Part shown: positions 19,748 to 28,513 of the stretch, one piece after another
How positions within the stretch are numbered: position 1 is the first letter of the stretch
Layout of the letters: the number at the start of each line of letters is the position of its first letter
Origin: Oceanibaculum pacificum
Lineage (GTDB): Bacteria > Pseudomonadota > Alphaproteobacteria > Oceanibaculales > Oceanibaculaceae
Reading direction: 5' to 3'
Length of the DNA: 64,000 nucleotides
Assembly (NCBI RefSeq): GCF_001618175.1
Contig: NZ_LPXN01000001.1
Coordinates: 62,001 to 126,000 of the forward strand
Notes under the pieces: generated by a model
Databases searched by the model: none
What the model was told of the DNA's origin: nothing
Seen by the model: only the letters and a program-made list of their open reading frames with translations
Translations under genes and position numbers: made by a program

Positions 19748-22306
19748 CTATCCGACCACATTGACGATACGGTTGGGCACCACGATCACTTTGCGCGGCG
19801 CCTTCCCGTCAAGCTGCTGTATCACGGCCGGAAGCGCAAGAGCGGCCTGCTCTGCATCCTCCTTGGCGCAATCGCGTGGCAGCTCGATGGTTCCGCGCAG
19901 CTTGCCATTCACCTGGATGGCGACGGTAACGCTGTCATCCACCAGAAGCGCAGGGTCGGCCACTGGCCAGGCTGTTTCGGCCAGCAATGTCTCATGGCCT
20001 AGCAACGCCCACAGCTCCTCCGCCAGATGAGGCGTCATGGGGCCGATGAGCTGCACCAGCGTCTCCAAGCCGCGGCGCAGGGCCCAGCCCTCGCCATCCG
20101 TCTTTCCGTCCAGGGTTTCCAACAGATTGCTGAATTCACGGATACGGGCGACGGCTTTATTGAAGTGGAACTTGTCCAGATCCTCGGAAATGCCGGCAAT
20201 GGTCTTGTGCAGGGCCTTTTCGGCCGCCGCCGCCTTGTCGCCCAGAGTGTCCGGGCGGGGTGCATCAGGCGCGGGCAAGGCAAAAGACGGCTCGCCGATA
20301 AGCCGGTGCAGGCGATTCAGATAGCGCCAAGCCCCGTCGATGCCGGAATCCGTCCAGTCCAGATCGCGCTCCGGCGGGCTGTCCGACAGCATGAACAGCC
20401 GTGCCGTATCGGCGCCGTAGCTGTCGATGATATGCACCGGATCGACGACGTTCTTGCGCGATTTGCTCATCTTCTCGGATCGGCCGACCGTCACGGGCCG
20501 GCCATCCTCGACGCTGACGCTGCGCCCGTCCGCATCCTTGGCGACCTGAGACGGAAACAGCCATTTACCGTTCTCGTCCTTGTAGGTCTCATGGCACACC
20601 ATGCCTTGCGTTAGCAGGCCGGCGAAGGGCTCCTCGACATCGGTATAGCCGCATTTTTTCAGCGCCCGCATGAAGAAGCGGGAATACAGCAGATGGAGCA
20701 CCGCATGCTCGATGCCGCCGATGTACTGATCGACCGAGAGCCAGTAATCCGCCTTGTTGCGGTCGAACGCCTCGGCCCCGCGGGCATCGGCGAAACGGGC
20801 GAAATACCAGGAGGATTCGAAGAACGTGTCGAACGTGTCAGTCTCGCGTGTGGCTGGCTTGCCGCACTCGGGGCAGGACACATGCTTCCAGGTCGGATGC
20901 CGGTCTAGCGGGTTGCCTGGCGCGTCGAAAGTGACGTCCTCCGGCAGCTCCACGGGCAGATCCTGCTCCGGCACCGGCACGATGCCGCAATCCTGGCAAT
21001 GGATGAACGGGATCGGGCAGCCCCAATAACGCTGGCGTGAGACGCCCCAGTCGCGCAGCCGGTAGCTGATGGTCGGCTGGCCTGCATCGAGCCTGCGCAG
21101 CTCCTCGGCCATGCGGGTCTTGGCCGACTCGACCGGCAATCCATCAAGGAAACGGGAATTGAACAGCACGCCTTCGCCGGGGAAGGCGGTGTCGCCGATC
21201 GCCACCGCATCGGTATCGGTCGGCTTTACCACCGGGATTACCGGCAGGCCGTATTTCCGGGCGAAATCGAGATCGCGCTGATCGTGCGCCGGACAGCCGA
21301 AGATCGCCCCGGTGCCATATTCCATCAGCACGAAATTGGCGACATAAATCGGCACTTGCCACGACGGGTCGAGCGGGTGGATGGCTTTGAGCCCGGTGTC
21401 GAAGCCCTTCTTTTCGGCCGTTTCAATGGCGGCCTCGCTGGTCCCGATGCGGTTGCATTCGGCGATGAAGGCGGTCAGCTCGGCATTGTTCGCCGCCAGC
21501 GCGCCGGCCAGCGGATGATTCGGCGAGATCGCGCAGAAAGAGGCGCCGAACAGCGTGTCATGCCGGGTGGTGAAAACTTCCAGCTTTTCGTCACGGCCGA
21601 CGATCGGGAAGAAGACGCGGGCACCTTCCGACCGACCGATCCAGTTATGCTGCATGAGGCGCACGCGATCCGGCCAACGCTCCAGCGTCTGGATCGCCTG
21701 CAGCAGCTCCTCGGCATAATCGGTGATCTTCAGGAACCATTGGGAGAGCAGTTTCTTTTCGACCAGCGCGCCGGAACGCCAGCCGCGTCCGTCGATCACC
21801 TGCTCGTTGGCGAGCACCGTATTCTCGACCGGATCCCAATTGACCCAGCTTTCCTTGCGATAGGCCAGGCCGGCCTTGTGGAAATCCAGGAACATCCTCT
21901 GCTCATGCCGATAATAATCCGGATGGCAGGTCGCGATCTCGCGCTCCCAATCGTAAGACAGGCCCATGCCCTGGAGCTGCGTGCGCATGGAGGCGATATT
22001 CTCGTAGGTCCATTTCGCGGGATGGACCTTGTTCTCGATGGCGGCATTCTCGGCCGGCAGGCCAAAGGCGTCCCAGCCCATCGGGTGCAGCACGTTGAAG
22101 CCCCGCGCCTTCTTGTAGCGCGCCACCACATCGCCCAGCGTGTAGTTACGCACATGCCCCATATGGATGCGCCCCGACGGGTAGGGGAACATCTCCAGCA
22201 CGTAATATTTCGGCTTGGTTTCGTCGACCTCGACGTTGAAGCAGCGCTTCTCCGCCCAGACCTGCTGCCACTTCGCCTCGGTTTCCTTGAAATTATAGCG
22301 TGCCAT
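19748..22306 (-). CDS. leuS: Leucyl-tRNA synthetase
   Basis: LeuS charges tRNA-Leu. The 852-residue class I enzyme has the HIGH-type motif [13 protein letters not shown] near residue 45, a CP1 editing domain ([13 protein letters not shown]), a zinc-like knot ([20 protein letters not shown]), and the KMSKS loop [13 protein letters not shown] near residue 615. I chose [14 protein letters not shown] as the start, since this matches the family N-terminus; an in-frame ATG at 22327 adds seven residues and cannot be excluded. Confidence 0.96.
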   Translation of the reverse strand: MARYNFKETEAKWQQVWAEKRCFNVEVDETKPKYYVLEMFPYPSGRIHMGHVRNYTLGDVVARYKKARGFNVLHPMGWDAFGLPAENAAIENKVHPAKWTYENIASMRTQLQGMGLSYDWEREIATCHPDYYRHEQRMFLDFHKAGLAYRKESWVNWDPVENTVLANEQVIDGRGWRSGALVEKKLLSQWFLKITDYAEELLQAIQTLERWPDRVRLMQHNWIGRSEGARVFFPIVGRDEKLEVFTTRHDTLFGASFCAISPNHPLAGALAANNAELTAFIAECNRIGTSEAAIETAEKKGFDTGLKAIHPLDPSWQVPIYVANFVLMEYGTGAIFGCPAHDQRDLDFARKYGLPVIPVVKPTDTDAVAIGDTAFPGEGVLFNSRFLDGLPVESAKTRMAEELRRLDAGQPTISYRLRDWGVSRQRYWGCPIPFIHCQDCGIVPVPEQDLPVELPEDVTFDAPGNPLDRHPTWKHVSCPECGKPATRETDTFDTFFESSWYFARFADARGAEAFDRNKADYWLSVDQYIGGIEHAVLHLLYSRFFMRALKKCGYTDVEEPFAGLLTQGMVCHETYKDENGKWLFPSQVAKDADGRSVSVEDGRPVTVGRSEKMSKSRKNVVDPVHIIDSYGADTARLFMLSDSPPERDLDWTDSGIDGAWRYLNRLHRLIGEPSFALPAPDAPRPDTLGDKAAAAEKALHKTIAGISEDLDKFHFNKAVARIREFSNLLETLDGKTDGEGWALRRGLETLVQLIGPMTPHLAEELWALLGHETLLAETAWPVADPALLVDDSVTVAIQVNGKLRGTIELPRDCAKEDAEQAALALPAVIQQLDGKAPRKVIVVPNRIVNVVG

Positions 22307-22432
22307 CTGCTCAAGCCTGATCCGCATAGGGCCGCGTGCCGCGGCAATGGCGGCGATTATTCGCCCAAGCGGACGGCCGAATGCAAGCCGTTCTAATGAA
22401 AAGGAGCGTTGCGGCGGAAGATTATACCTTTA

Positions 22433-22975
22433 TCAACGCTGTGCGCTGGCCACGCGCAGCTGCCGCGCCCGGGTCAGGATCGTGTTCTCCAGGTCGCTGC
22501 CCATGCCGGGATCGGTCTGCACATCGACCCACTGGCCAGTGGTGGCGCGGCGCTGGCGGAAGATCGAGGCCCGCACCCCATCGGCCCGCAGCGTGCGGTC
22601 CAGGATGTACAGGTTGATCTTGTAGCGCTCGTTCTGGTTTTCCGGCGGCGAGTACCAATCGGTGATGATGACGCCGCCAAACGGATCGGCCGAGGCCACC
22701 GGCATGAAGGACACCGTATCTAGCGAGGCGCGCCACAGGAAGGCGTTCACGCCGATGCCGGGGCCGCCGCGCTGCTCCTCATCATCGCCGCCCAGCAGGC
22801 TGAGGCCGCCCGGCCCGAGCAATCCTTCCTCTTCCTGCCCGAAAATGCTGGTCTGGGTCGCACCCGGCCGCATGGTCGGATATTCGTAACGCGTATTCGA
22901 TCCGCCGGACCCGCTGGAACAGGCGGCGAGAATTGCTGCCAGGAGCAGGGGGAGCGCAAAGCGCGTCATCTTCAT
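22433..22975 (-). CDS. DUF3576 outer-membrane lipoprotein
   Basis: The 180-residue product has a lipoprotein signal (MKMTRFALPLLLAAILAACSSG, Cys19) and the conserved core IGVNAFLWRASLDTVSFMP followed by ASADPFGGVIITDWYSPP. This pattern is the DUF3576 family found in front of leuS in many alphaproteobacteria. The function is unknown; the link with lptE two genes downstream suggests a role in the outer membrane, which is inference. An ATG at 22969 is an equally possible start. Confidence 0.87.
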   Translation of the reverse strand: MKMTRFALPLLLAAILAACSSGSGGSNTRYEYPTMRPGATQTSIFGQEEEGLLGPGGLSLLGGDDEEQRGGPGIGVNAFLWRASLDTVSFMPVASADPFGGVIITDWYSPPENQNERYKINLYILDRTLRADGVRASIFRQRRATTGQWVDVQTDPGMGSDLENTILTRARQLRVASAQR

Positions 22976-23354
22976 CGTCGGGCCGACCACAGGCAGTTCC
23001 AATCTTCGCGTACTATACAGGAAAACGGCAGACAGCTAATCTCAACGCCTGAATTGGGTCAAGCGTAAGGCGCTCCGCCAGGGAACGCTTTATATCGCAC
23101 ACGAACAATTCGCCGCTAAGCGGTTGACCTGCCGTCATTCCTTCCGACCCCTCAGATTGTGTCTTTCGTGCCACATAATGGCACAATTGTCACGGCGGTG
23201 TGGCGAGTTTGATTGACTAAGCCCGCCCCATGCGTAGCCTGCTGTTAGTCCATACGGGCGGCAGGCAACGATTTGCAGGCACCGGAGGGACAGGCGCGGG
23301 GGGAGGTCCTTCGCGTTTGTGTGTGAGGCAAAACCTATTAGTAGGGGGCACCTA
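22976..23354. other. Porin upstream region between divergent genes
   Basis: This 379-bp gap holds no credible gene. It contains a 6-bp inverted repeat GTGCCA/TGGCAC with a 5-bp spacer at 23168-23184 and a looser GACTAA/TTAGTC pair at 23215-23220 and 23245-23250. Either may be an operator or part of the porin leader. I did not find a convincing -35/-10 pair. Confidence 0.4.
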
Positions 23355-24431
23355 ATGAAGAAGATTCTTCTCGGTTCGACCGCCCTCGTCGCTGCTGGCC
23401 TGCTGGCCCAGCCGACGTTGGCCGCGGACCCGATCAAGCTGCAGGTGAAGGGTTACTACCAGAACCTCGTCACTTATTCGGACGTCGATAACGCTCCGGC
23501 GGGCACCAATTACAAGGACTTCCAGTTCCGTCACGAGGGCGAAGTCCACTTCCAGGGCAAGACCACTCTCGATAACGGCCTGACCGTCGGTTTCGACGCT
23601 CAGCTGGAAATCGTGAACGTCGGCCTGTCGGGCGGCCAGCCGCGCGACATGGACGAGACCTACATGTGGTTGGAAGGCGGCTTCGGTAAGCTGCAGCTCG
23701 GTGCCGAGAACGGCGCTGCCTACCTGCTGCACGTCGACGCCCCGTCCTTCGGCCTCGGCTTCGACGACCGCAACTTCGGCCCGACCGCCCAGACCGGTGG
23801 CACCGCCCGCCCGAACCTGGCTGGCGATACCCCGAAGGGCACCTACTTCACCCCGCGGATCGCTGGCTTCCAGGCCGGTATCAGCTACAGCCCGAACGTC
23901 GAGCCGCAGGACATCAGCGGTTACGGCTTCGGCGTGATCTCGGTTGCGACCGGTGGTCTTGAAGATAATCTGGGCCTGGGCCTGAACTTCAACCACGATT
24001 TCGGTGGCTTGACCCTGAAGGCCTCGGGCTCCTATGAAACTGCCGACATCGTCGGTGGCGGTCAGGATCCGGAGATCTGGGCTGCTGGTCTGAATCTCGG
24101 CTTCGGTGGCTTCACGCTCGGCGGCGCCTATCAGGACTCCGAGAACTACAACGGCAATGGCGGTTACGTTGCCGGCGCCGACGGCCAGGTCTACAGCCTG
24201 GGTCTGTCCTACAAGACCGGCCCGTGGGGCGTCAGCGGCGTCTACCAGAAGACCGACATCGAGGTCGGTGGCGTGAGCCAGTCCAACAGCGCCGACGAGT
24301 ACGAAGTCGCTGCCATGTATCAGGTCGGCCCGGGCATCCAGTTCCGCGGCGGCGTGATCTATGCCGACATGGACCTGTCCACCGGTCAGGACACCACCAC
24401 CGTCTTCGTCGGCACCTTCCTGTCCTTCTAA
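23355..24431 (+). CDS. Outer-membrane porin
   Basis: The 358-residue protein has a clear Sec signal peptide (MKKILLGSTALVAAGLLA, cleavage near AA at residue 24), then a barrel-like run of alternating strands rich in Gly, Tyr and Asn, and ends in an aromatic residue (TVFVGTFLSF), the BAM recognition signal. It belongs to the Gram-negative porin_4-like group. Codon use is strikingly biased to C/G third positions with few rare codons, as in highly expressed genes. The gene at 55671 encodes a paralog with nearly the same signal peptide. Substrate unknown. Confidence 0.92.
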   Translation: MKKILLGSTALVAAGLLAQPTLAADPIKLQVKGYYQNLVTYSDVDNAPAGTNYKDFQFRHEGEVHFQGKTTLDNGLTVGFDAQLEIVNVGLSGGQPRDMDETYMWLEGGFGKLQLGAENGAAYLLHVDAPSFGLGFDDRNFGPTAQTGGTARPNLAGDTPKGTYFTPRIAGFQAGISYSPNVEPQDISGYGFGVISVATGGLEDNLGLGLNFNHDFGGLTLKASGSYETADIVGGGQDPEIWAAGLNLGFGGFTLGGAYQDSENYNGNGGYVAGADGQVYSLGLSYKTGPWGVSGVYQKTDIEVGGVSQSNSADEYEVAAMYQVGPGIQFRGGVIYADMDLSTGQDTTTVFVGTFLSF

Positions 24432-24463
24432 TAGGACTGGTTGTTTCGACAGACTGTGTCGGG

Positions 24464-24498
24464 AAGGGCGTGGCTTCGGCCACGCCCTTTCTCTTTTC
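24464..24498 (+). terminator. Intrinsic terminator of the porin gene
   Basis: An 11-bp perfect GC-rich stem (24464-24474 with 24479-24489) closed by a TTCG tetraloop is followed by TCTCTTTT. It lies 33 bp after the porin stop. Confidence 0.93.
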
Positions 24499-24560
24499 AA
24501 GTACGCCTTCCTCGCCGATCATGGCGCGATCGATTCCGTTAAACGAAATTGTCGAGCGCC

Positions 24561-25406
24561 ATGGGCCAGTTGATCTGGCTCGCCTCCTACCCCAAATCGG
24601 GGAACACCTGGATGCGGGCCTTCCTGCATAATCTCTTCCGCAATCCGCCGCAGCCGGCCCGGATCAACGAGCTGGACCAGTTCTGCCTGGGCGAATCGAA
24701 GCCGCAATGGTACCTGCCCTATACTGGCGGCCGGCCGACCGAAGCGCTGACGCTGGCGGAAATCATGGCGCTGCGCCCGCGCGTGCAGCAGGACATGACC
24801 CGCGCCTTCCCCGATTCCGTCTTTGTGAAGACGCATAATTTCCTGGGCGAATCGAACGGCTATCCGCTGGTTAATCTGCGGGTGACGGCCGGGGCGATCT
24901 ATATCGTGCGTAACCCGCTGGATGTGACGGTATCGGCTGCCGATCATTTCGGCCTGTCGATCGACGATACCATCGCCTTCATGGCGCGCGATGGCGCGGT
25001 GACCGGCAATGATTCCCGCAATGTGCCGGAGGTGCTGAACGGCTGGTCGACCCATGTGCGAAGCTGGACGCAGCAGCCGCATCCCGGCCTGCTGGTGCTG
25101 CGCTACGAGGATATGCTGGCGAAGCCCAAAGCCGCCTTCGCCAAGGTCTGCCAGTTCCTGCGCCTGCCGAAGGATAATGCCCGGCTGGACAAGGCGGTGC
25201 GCTTCTCCTCCTTCAAGGAGCTGTCCGGCCAGGAAGCCAAGGGCGGTTTCAACGAGCGCAGCGTGAATTCGAAGAGCTTCTTCCGCGCCGGCAAGCGCGA
25301 CCAGTGGCGCACCCTCCTGACCCCGGATCAGATCGCCCGGATCGTCGATCTGCACCGCGATCAGATGAACCGGTTCGGCTATCTGCCGCCCGACGCCAGG
25401 GACTAA
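24561..25406 (+). CDS. Sulfotransferase domain protein
   Basis: The 281-residue protein has the two PAPS-binding signatures of cytosolic sulfotransferases: SYPKSGNTWMRAFLHN near residue 9 (5'-phosphosulfate loop) and IYIVRNPLDVTVSAADHFG near residue 115 (3'-phosphate motif). The C-terminal FRAGKRDQWRTLL with the RxGxxGxW-like segment completes the fold. It should transfer sulfate to a hydroxyl group; the acceptor is unknown. It follows the porin terminator and converges on the dioxygenase gene with a 4-bp overlap. Confidence 0.9.
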   Translation: MGQLIWLASYPKSGNTWMRAFLHNLFRNPPQPARINELDQFCLGESKPQWYLPYTGGRPTEALTLAEIMALRPRVQQDMTRAFPDSVFVKTHNFLGESNGYPLVNLRVTAGAIYIVRNPLDVTVSAADHFGLSIDDTIAFMARDGAVTGNDSRNVPEVLNGWSTHVRSWTQQPHPGLLVLRYEDMLAKPKAAFAKVCQFLRLPKDNARLDKAVRFSSFKELSGQEAKGGFNERSVNSKSFFRAGKRDQWRTLLTPDQIARIVDLHRDQMNRFGYLPPDARD

Positions 25407-26068
25407 TTATCCGTCCACATGCGCAGCGTGTTCTGGTGTATGCGGCCGAACCGCTCCAGATAGGGGCTGTTCGGCAGGTCGCGCGCCAGGTCGCGGCGCA
25501 GCTTGTCCATTTCATAGGCCATCTCGCGCTGCAACGGGTCGCGCACGAAGGATTGCGCCCAGCCGATGGCCGCCAGGCGGGTGCCGCTGCGCACCGGCTC
25601 CACCCGATGCAGCACCAGCGAGGGATACACCACGACGCTGCCGGCGGGCCCCTTGCAGAAATGCTCGCCATAGGGCGTGACCATCACCAGCTCGCCGCCC
25701 TCATAACTCGCCGGATCGCTGAGGAAAACGGTGAAGGAAACGTCGGAGCGCACGGCCCGGTCCTGCGACGGGCCGATCAGGGCCGCATCGATATGCTCGC
25801 CATAATTCATCCCGATTTCGTAGCGATTAAACACCACATGTAGTTTTCTCGGCAGGGCATACATGGTGAAGCCATCGGCCCGCATCAGCCCGTTGATCAC
25901 GGTTTGCAGCAATTGCGGCAGTTGCTGGCCGGTCTGCTCGGTTTGTAGATTGTTTTTCAGCCCCTTCTTGCCGGTCGCCGTGCCGTCGCGAAATTCCGTA
26001 CGGTTCAGCTCCATGCGCAGTTTCGCGGTCTCCTCGCGACTCAGCACATCGGGGATCGTAATCAGCAT
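25403..26068 (-). CDS. PKHD-type Fe(II)/2-oxoglutarate hydroxylase (PiuC/YbiX family)
   Basis: The 221-residue product is a prolyl-4-hydroxylase-like dioxygenase. The iron ligands are visible as YGEHIDAAL (His and Asp) and, about 55 residues later, YPSLVLHRVEPV (His); the Arg that binds 2-oxoglutarate follows. It starts MLITIPDVLSREE, typical for the family. PiuC homologs usually sit beside TonB-dependent siderophore receptors; none is present here, so the usual iron-uptake context is missing. Substrate unknown. Confidence 0.9.
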   Translation of the reverse strand: MLITIPDVLSREETAKLRMELNRTEFRDGTATGKKGLKNNLQTEQTGQQLPQLLQTVINGLMRADGFTMYALPRKLHVVFNRYEIGMNYGEHIDAALIGPSQDRAVRSDVSFTVFLSDPASYEGGELVMVTPYGEHFCKGPAGSVVVYPSLVLHRVEPVRSGTRLAAIGWAQSFVRDPLQREMAYEMDKLRRDLARDLPNSPYLERFGRIHQNTLRMWTDN

Positions 26069-26167
26069 CTGGCCGTTTCCTCACAGGTAAGCATCCGCGC
26101 GCCTTGGCAGGGCACGCCGCCAAGGCTAGCGTTGTTTCGCCTGAAACTCCATCATCGGAACCCGCCC

Positions 26168-26890
26168 ATGTCCACCGAGCCAACTCCCGAAAATCTCACC
26201 CGGCAGATACGCGAGAATCTGGACGCCATACATGCCCGGATCGCAAAGGCGGCGAAGGCGGCGCGGCTGGCGCCGACCGATGTGACGCTGATCGCCGTCA
26301 GCAAGGCGCAACCCGCCGAACGCGTGGCCGCCGCCTTGGCCGCCGGGCAGAGAATCTTCGGCGAGAACCGGGTGCAGGAGGCCGAACTGCGCTGGGGGCC
26401 GCTGCGGGCGGAGCATCCGGATCTGGAACTGCACCTGATCGGCCCGCTGCAGACCAACAAGGTGCGCGAGGCCGTCGCCCTGTTCGATGTGATTCAGAGT
26501 GTCGATCGCCCGAAACTGGCCGAGGCGCTGGCGAAGGAGATGGCCAGCAGCGGGCGGCGCTTGCCGTGCTATATCCAGGTCAATACCGGCGAGGAGGAGC
26601 AGAAGGCGGGCATTCTGCCCGAGGCGGCGGACGGCTTCATCGCCGAGTGCAAGGAACTGGGCCTCGATATTGTCGGGCTGATGTGCATTCCGCCGGCAGA
26701 GGAAGAGCCGAGCCTGCATTTCGGCCTGCTGCGCGAAATTGCCCGCCGCAACGGGCTGACCAAGCTCAGCATGGGCATGAGCGCGGATTACGAGCTGGCC
26801 ATACCGTTCGGCGCTACCGCTGTGCGGGTCGGCACCGCCATCTTCGGCATCCGCGGGGACTGGAAGGAGAGCGTGGGTAAGCCGGTCTAA
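26168..26890 (+). CDS. Pyridoxal phosphate homeostasis protein (YggS/PLPBP)
   Basis: This 240-residue protein binds pyridoxal 5'-phosphate and buffers its level; it has no known catalytic activity. The PLP-binding lysine is in LIAVSKAQP near residue 41, followed by FGENRVQEAELRW and the later LSMGMSADYELAIPFGATAVRVGTAIFG. I chose the ATG at 26168 (MSTEPTPEN) over the frame start at 26132. It converges on the L,D-transpeptidase-like gene with a 4-bp overlap. Confidence 0.94.
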   Translation: MSTEPTPENLTRQIRENLDAIHARIAKAAKAARLAPTDVTLIAVSKAQPAERVAAALAAGQRIFGENRVQEAELRWGPLRAEHPDLELHLIGPLQTNKVREAVALFDVIQSVDRPKLAEALAKEMASSGRRLPCYIQVNTGEEEQKAGILPEAADGFIAECKELGLDIVGLMCIPPAEEEPSLHFGLLREIARRNGLTKLSMGMSADYELAIPFGATAVRVGTAIFGIRGDWKESVGKPV

Positions 26891-27411
26891 TCGGCGCGCC
26901 GGACGATCATCCGGCTGTCCGCCCGGCAGCTGCGCAGCACGGCCAGCAGATCGGCTTGCGCCAGCGCCACGCAGCCCTCGGTTGGCAGATAGCCTGGCCG
27001 GGCGGCATGCAGAAAAATGGCGCTGCCGCCGCCGGGCACGACCGGATCGTCATTATAGCCCAGCTCCACCACCAGATCGTACAGCCCGTCCTCGCGCCAC
27101 ATTCTCTCGTGACTGGCGGGATAAGGCAGTGTTACCAGCTGGTTATAGGCGGCGTCATCGGGTGCGTCGCACCAGCCATGCGACGGGTCGATGGGGTGCA
27201 GCGGCAGGCCGGTTTCCGGCAAGGCGAGGCGATCCGCCCGATAGAACAGCCGGCGTAGCGGCCAAACGCCAATCGGCGTGCCGCCATCGCCTTCCTGCTT
27301 GGTCCGGACCAGGCCGGACTTGCCCAGGGCGCATAGATAAAAACGCCCGGCCAAGGAAAGATGGCCGGTCGTGCTGCCGATCTCGGCGCTGACGATAAGC
27401 TCGCTCGTCAT
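26887..27411 (-). CDS. L,D-transpeptidase-like (YkuD) protein
   Basis: The 174-residue product carries a YkuD catalytic signature: AIFLHAARPGYLPTEGCVAL, with the catalytic cysteine in the TEGC segment and the upstream histidine. Enzymes of this fold form 3-3 crosslinks in peptidoglycan or attach proteins to it. There is no signal peptide, which is unusual for a cell-wall enzyme; short YkuD proteins of this type are annotated only as L,D-transpeptidase family. AGGAG 5 bp before the ATG at 27411 fixes the start. Confidence 0.85.
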   Translation of the reverse strand: MTSELIVSAEIGSTTGHLSLAGRFYLCALGKSGLVRTKQEGDGGTPIGVWPLRRLFYRADRLALPETGLPLHPIDPSHGWCDAPDDAAYNQLVTLPYPASHERMWREDGLYDLVVELGYNDDPVVPGGGSAIFLHAARPGYLPTEGCVALAQADLLAVLRSCRADSRMIVRRAD

Positions 27412-27437
27412 GAAATCTCCTGGCACTACCGTGCCGA

Positions 27438-28367
27438 TCAACTGTCCTGACGCGGCGCACCGAGGCGGGCACGCATCATTTGTTCATATTTGCTCAGCGC
27501 ATCGCTCATCAAGGATGGCACGGCGGTGGGATTCGACTGTGTGGTGGCTGCCGCCGGCTTCACCGGATTATCCGCCCTGGGCCGGTCGATCTCGTTAAGC
27601 GCCGGCGAAATCTTGAAGCCCGCCACCGGCTTTGCCGTATCCCGCGCCGGGGCCGGCAAGTCGGTCGAATCCAGGCCGTTCTGTTTGCGTTGGCTCGCGG
27701 CGATGAAGGCGGAGAGACGGTCGCCCTGGCCCTGATTCAAGGTGAGGGGCAGGCTAGGGTCTAGTTCGGGGGAATGGGCGACAGCACCCGGCGGCGGCGG
27801 CGCGTTCGGCTTGGACGAAGCTGCGGCTATGGGCGCGCCGCCGGTCATCGCCTGCGCCGCCGCATCGACGGGATCCGCCGTCGATTGCGCCATGATCGTT
27901 GTCGGTTCCGCCGCCTGCTGGCCGGGACCCATCAATGCCATAACGCTTTCGCCCAGGCTTTCGCCATTGATCTGCTCGATGACCGCCTTGGTGGCGCCGG
28001 CCAGCAGGCCAATCGGTCCGCCAATGAGCCCGGCGCCCATAACGGCGATTTCGGGACGAATCGTGTCGCCAGTGATGTCGCGATAGATCGCCGAAACGCC
28101 GGGTATGTGTTGCAACGGGTTGATCAGGTCGAGAAAATCGAAGAAGGACAGCCCGGATTTCTCCTGCGTCGACACGAAACTGCCGACTTCCGCACTATTT
28201 TCCGGAAAAGCGCTGTAGGCGGCGTCACCCGACTGCGGACCGGCGGGGGCAGGGCCGGGAGCAGGGATGGTGAGGTGCGTCGCCGCCGCGTTCGCGGCGT
28301 TGTCCCGCGGCGGAGAGCCGGGGGGCGGATACAGGGAGGTCGTAGAAACCGAGGGCATCATGGACAT
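27438..28367 (-). CDS. Hypothetical protein with a conserved-looking NPLQHIPGVSAIYRDITGD core
   Basis: I do not recognise a characterised family. The 309-residue protein has a Pro/Ala-rich N-terminus (to about residue 70), then a likely structured core: FFDFLDLINPLQHIPGVSAI, IYRDITGDTIRPE, and a glycine-rich hydrophobic stretch GAGLIGGPIGLLAGATKAVIEQ. The C-terminal half is low-complexity and ends in a short predicted helix (SDALSKYEQMMRARLG). The start at 28367 is preceded by GAGAGG. It is upstream of the YkuD gene by 26 bp on the same strand. The core resembles conserved hypothetical proteins I recall from other alphaproteobacteria. Confidence 0.75.
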   Translation of the reverse strand: MSMMPSVSTTSLYPPPGSPPRDNAANAAATHLTIPAPGPAPAGPQSGDAAYSAFPENSAEVGSFVSTQEKSGLSFFDFLDLINPLQHIPGVSAIYRDITGDTIRPEIAVMGAGLIGGPIGLLAGATKAVIEQINGESLGESVMALMGPGQQAAEPTTIMAQSTADPVDAAAQAMTGGAPIAAASSKPNAPPPPGAVAHSPELDPSLPLTLNQGQGDRLSAFIAASQRKQNGLDSTDLPAPARDTAKPVAGFKISPALNEIDRPRADNPVKPAAATTQSNPTAVPSLMSDALSKYEQMMRARLGAPRQDS

Positions 28368-28513
28368 CGCAATCCTCTCTTCGTGGCTATTTCCACGCAA
28401 GCGCGATGCCAATTAAAATATACTATATTTCAACACCTTAGAAAATGATGGCCGACTCATTTCCTACCGCCCGGCAAGAGCGGGCCCCTGGGCGGGCAGA
28501 ATCTGCCGATGAG

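Noticed and set aside
25403-26068. Siderophore-receptor-linked PiuC
   Set aside because: No TonB-dependent receptor gene lies nearby, so the usual context cannot be claimed.
28440-28513. Terminator hairpin after ribA
   Set aside because: CCCGCC and GGGCGG can pair but the loop is long and no T tract follows.
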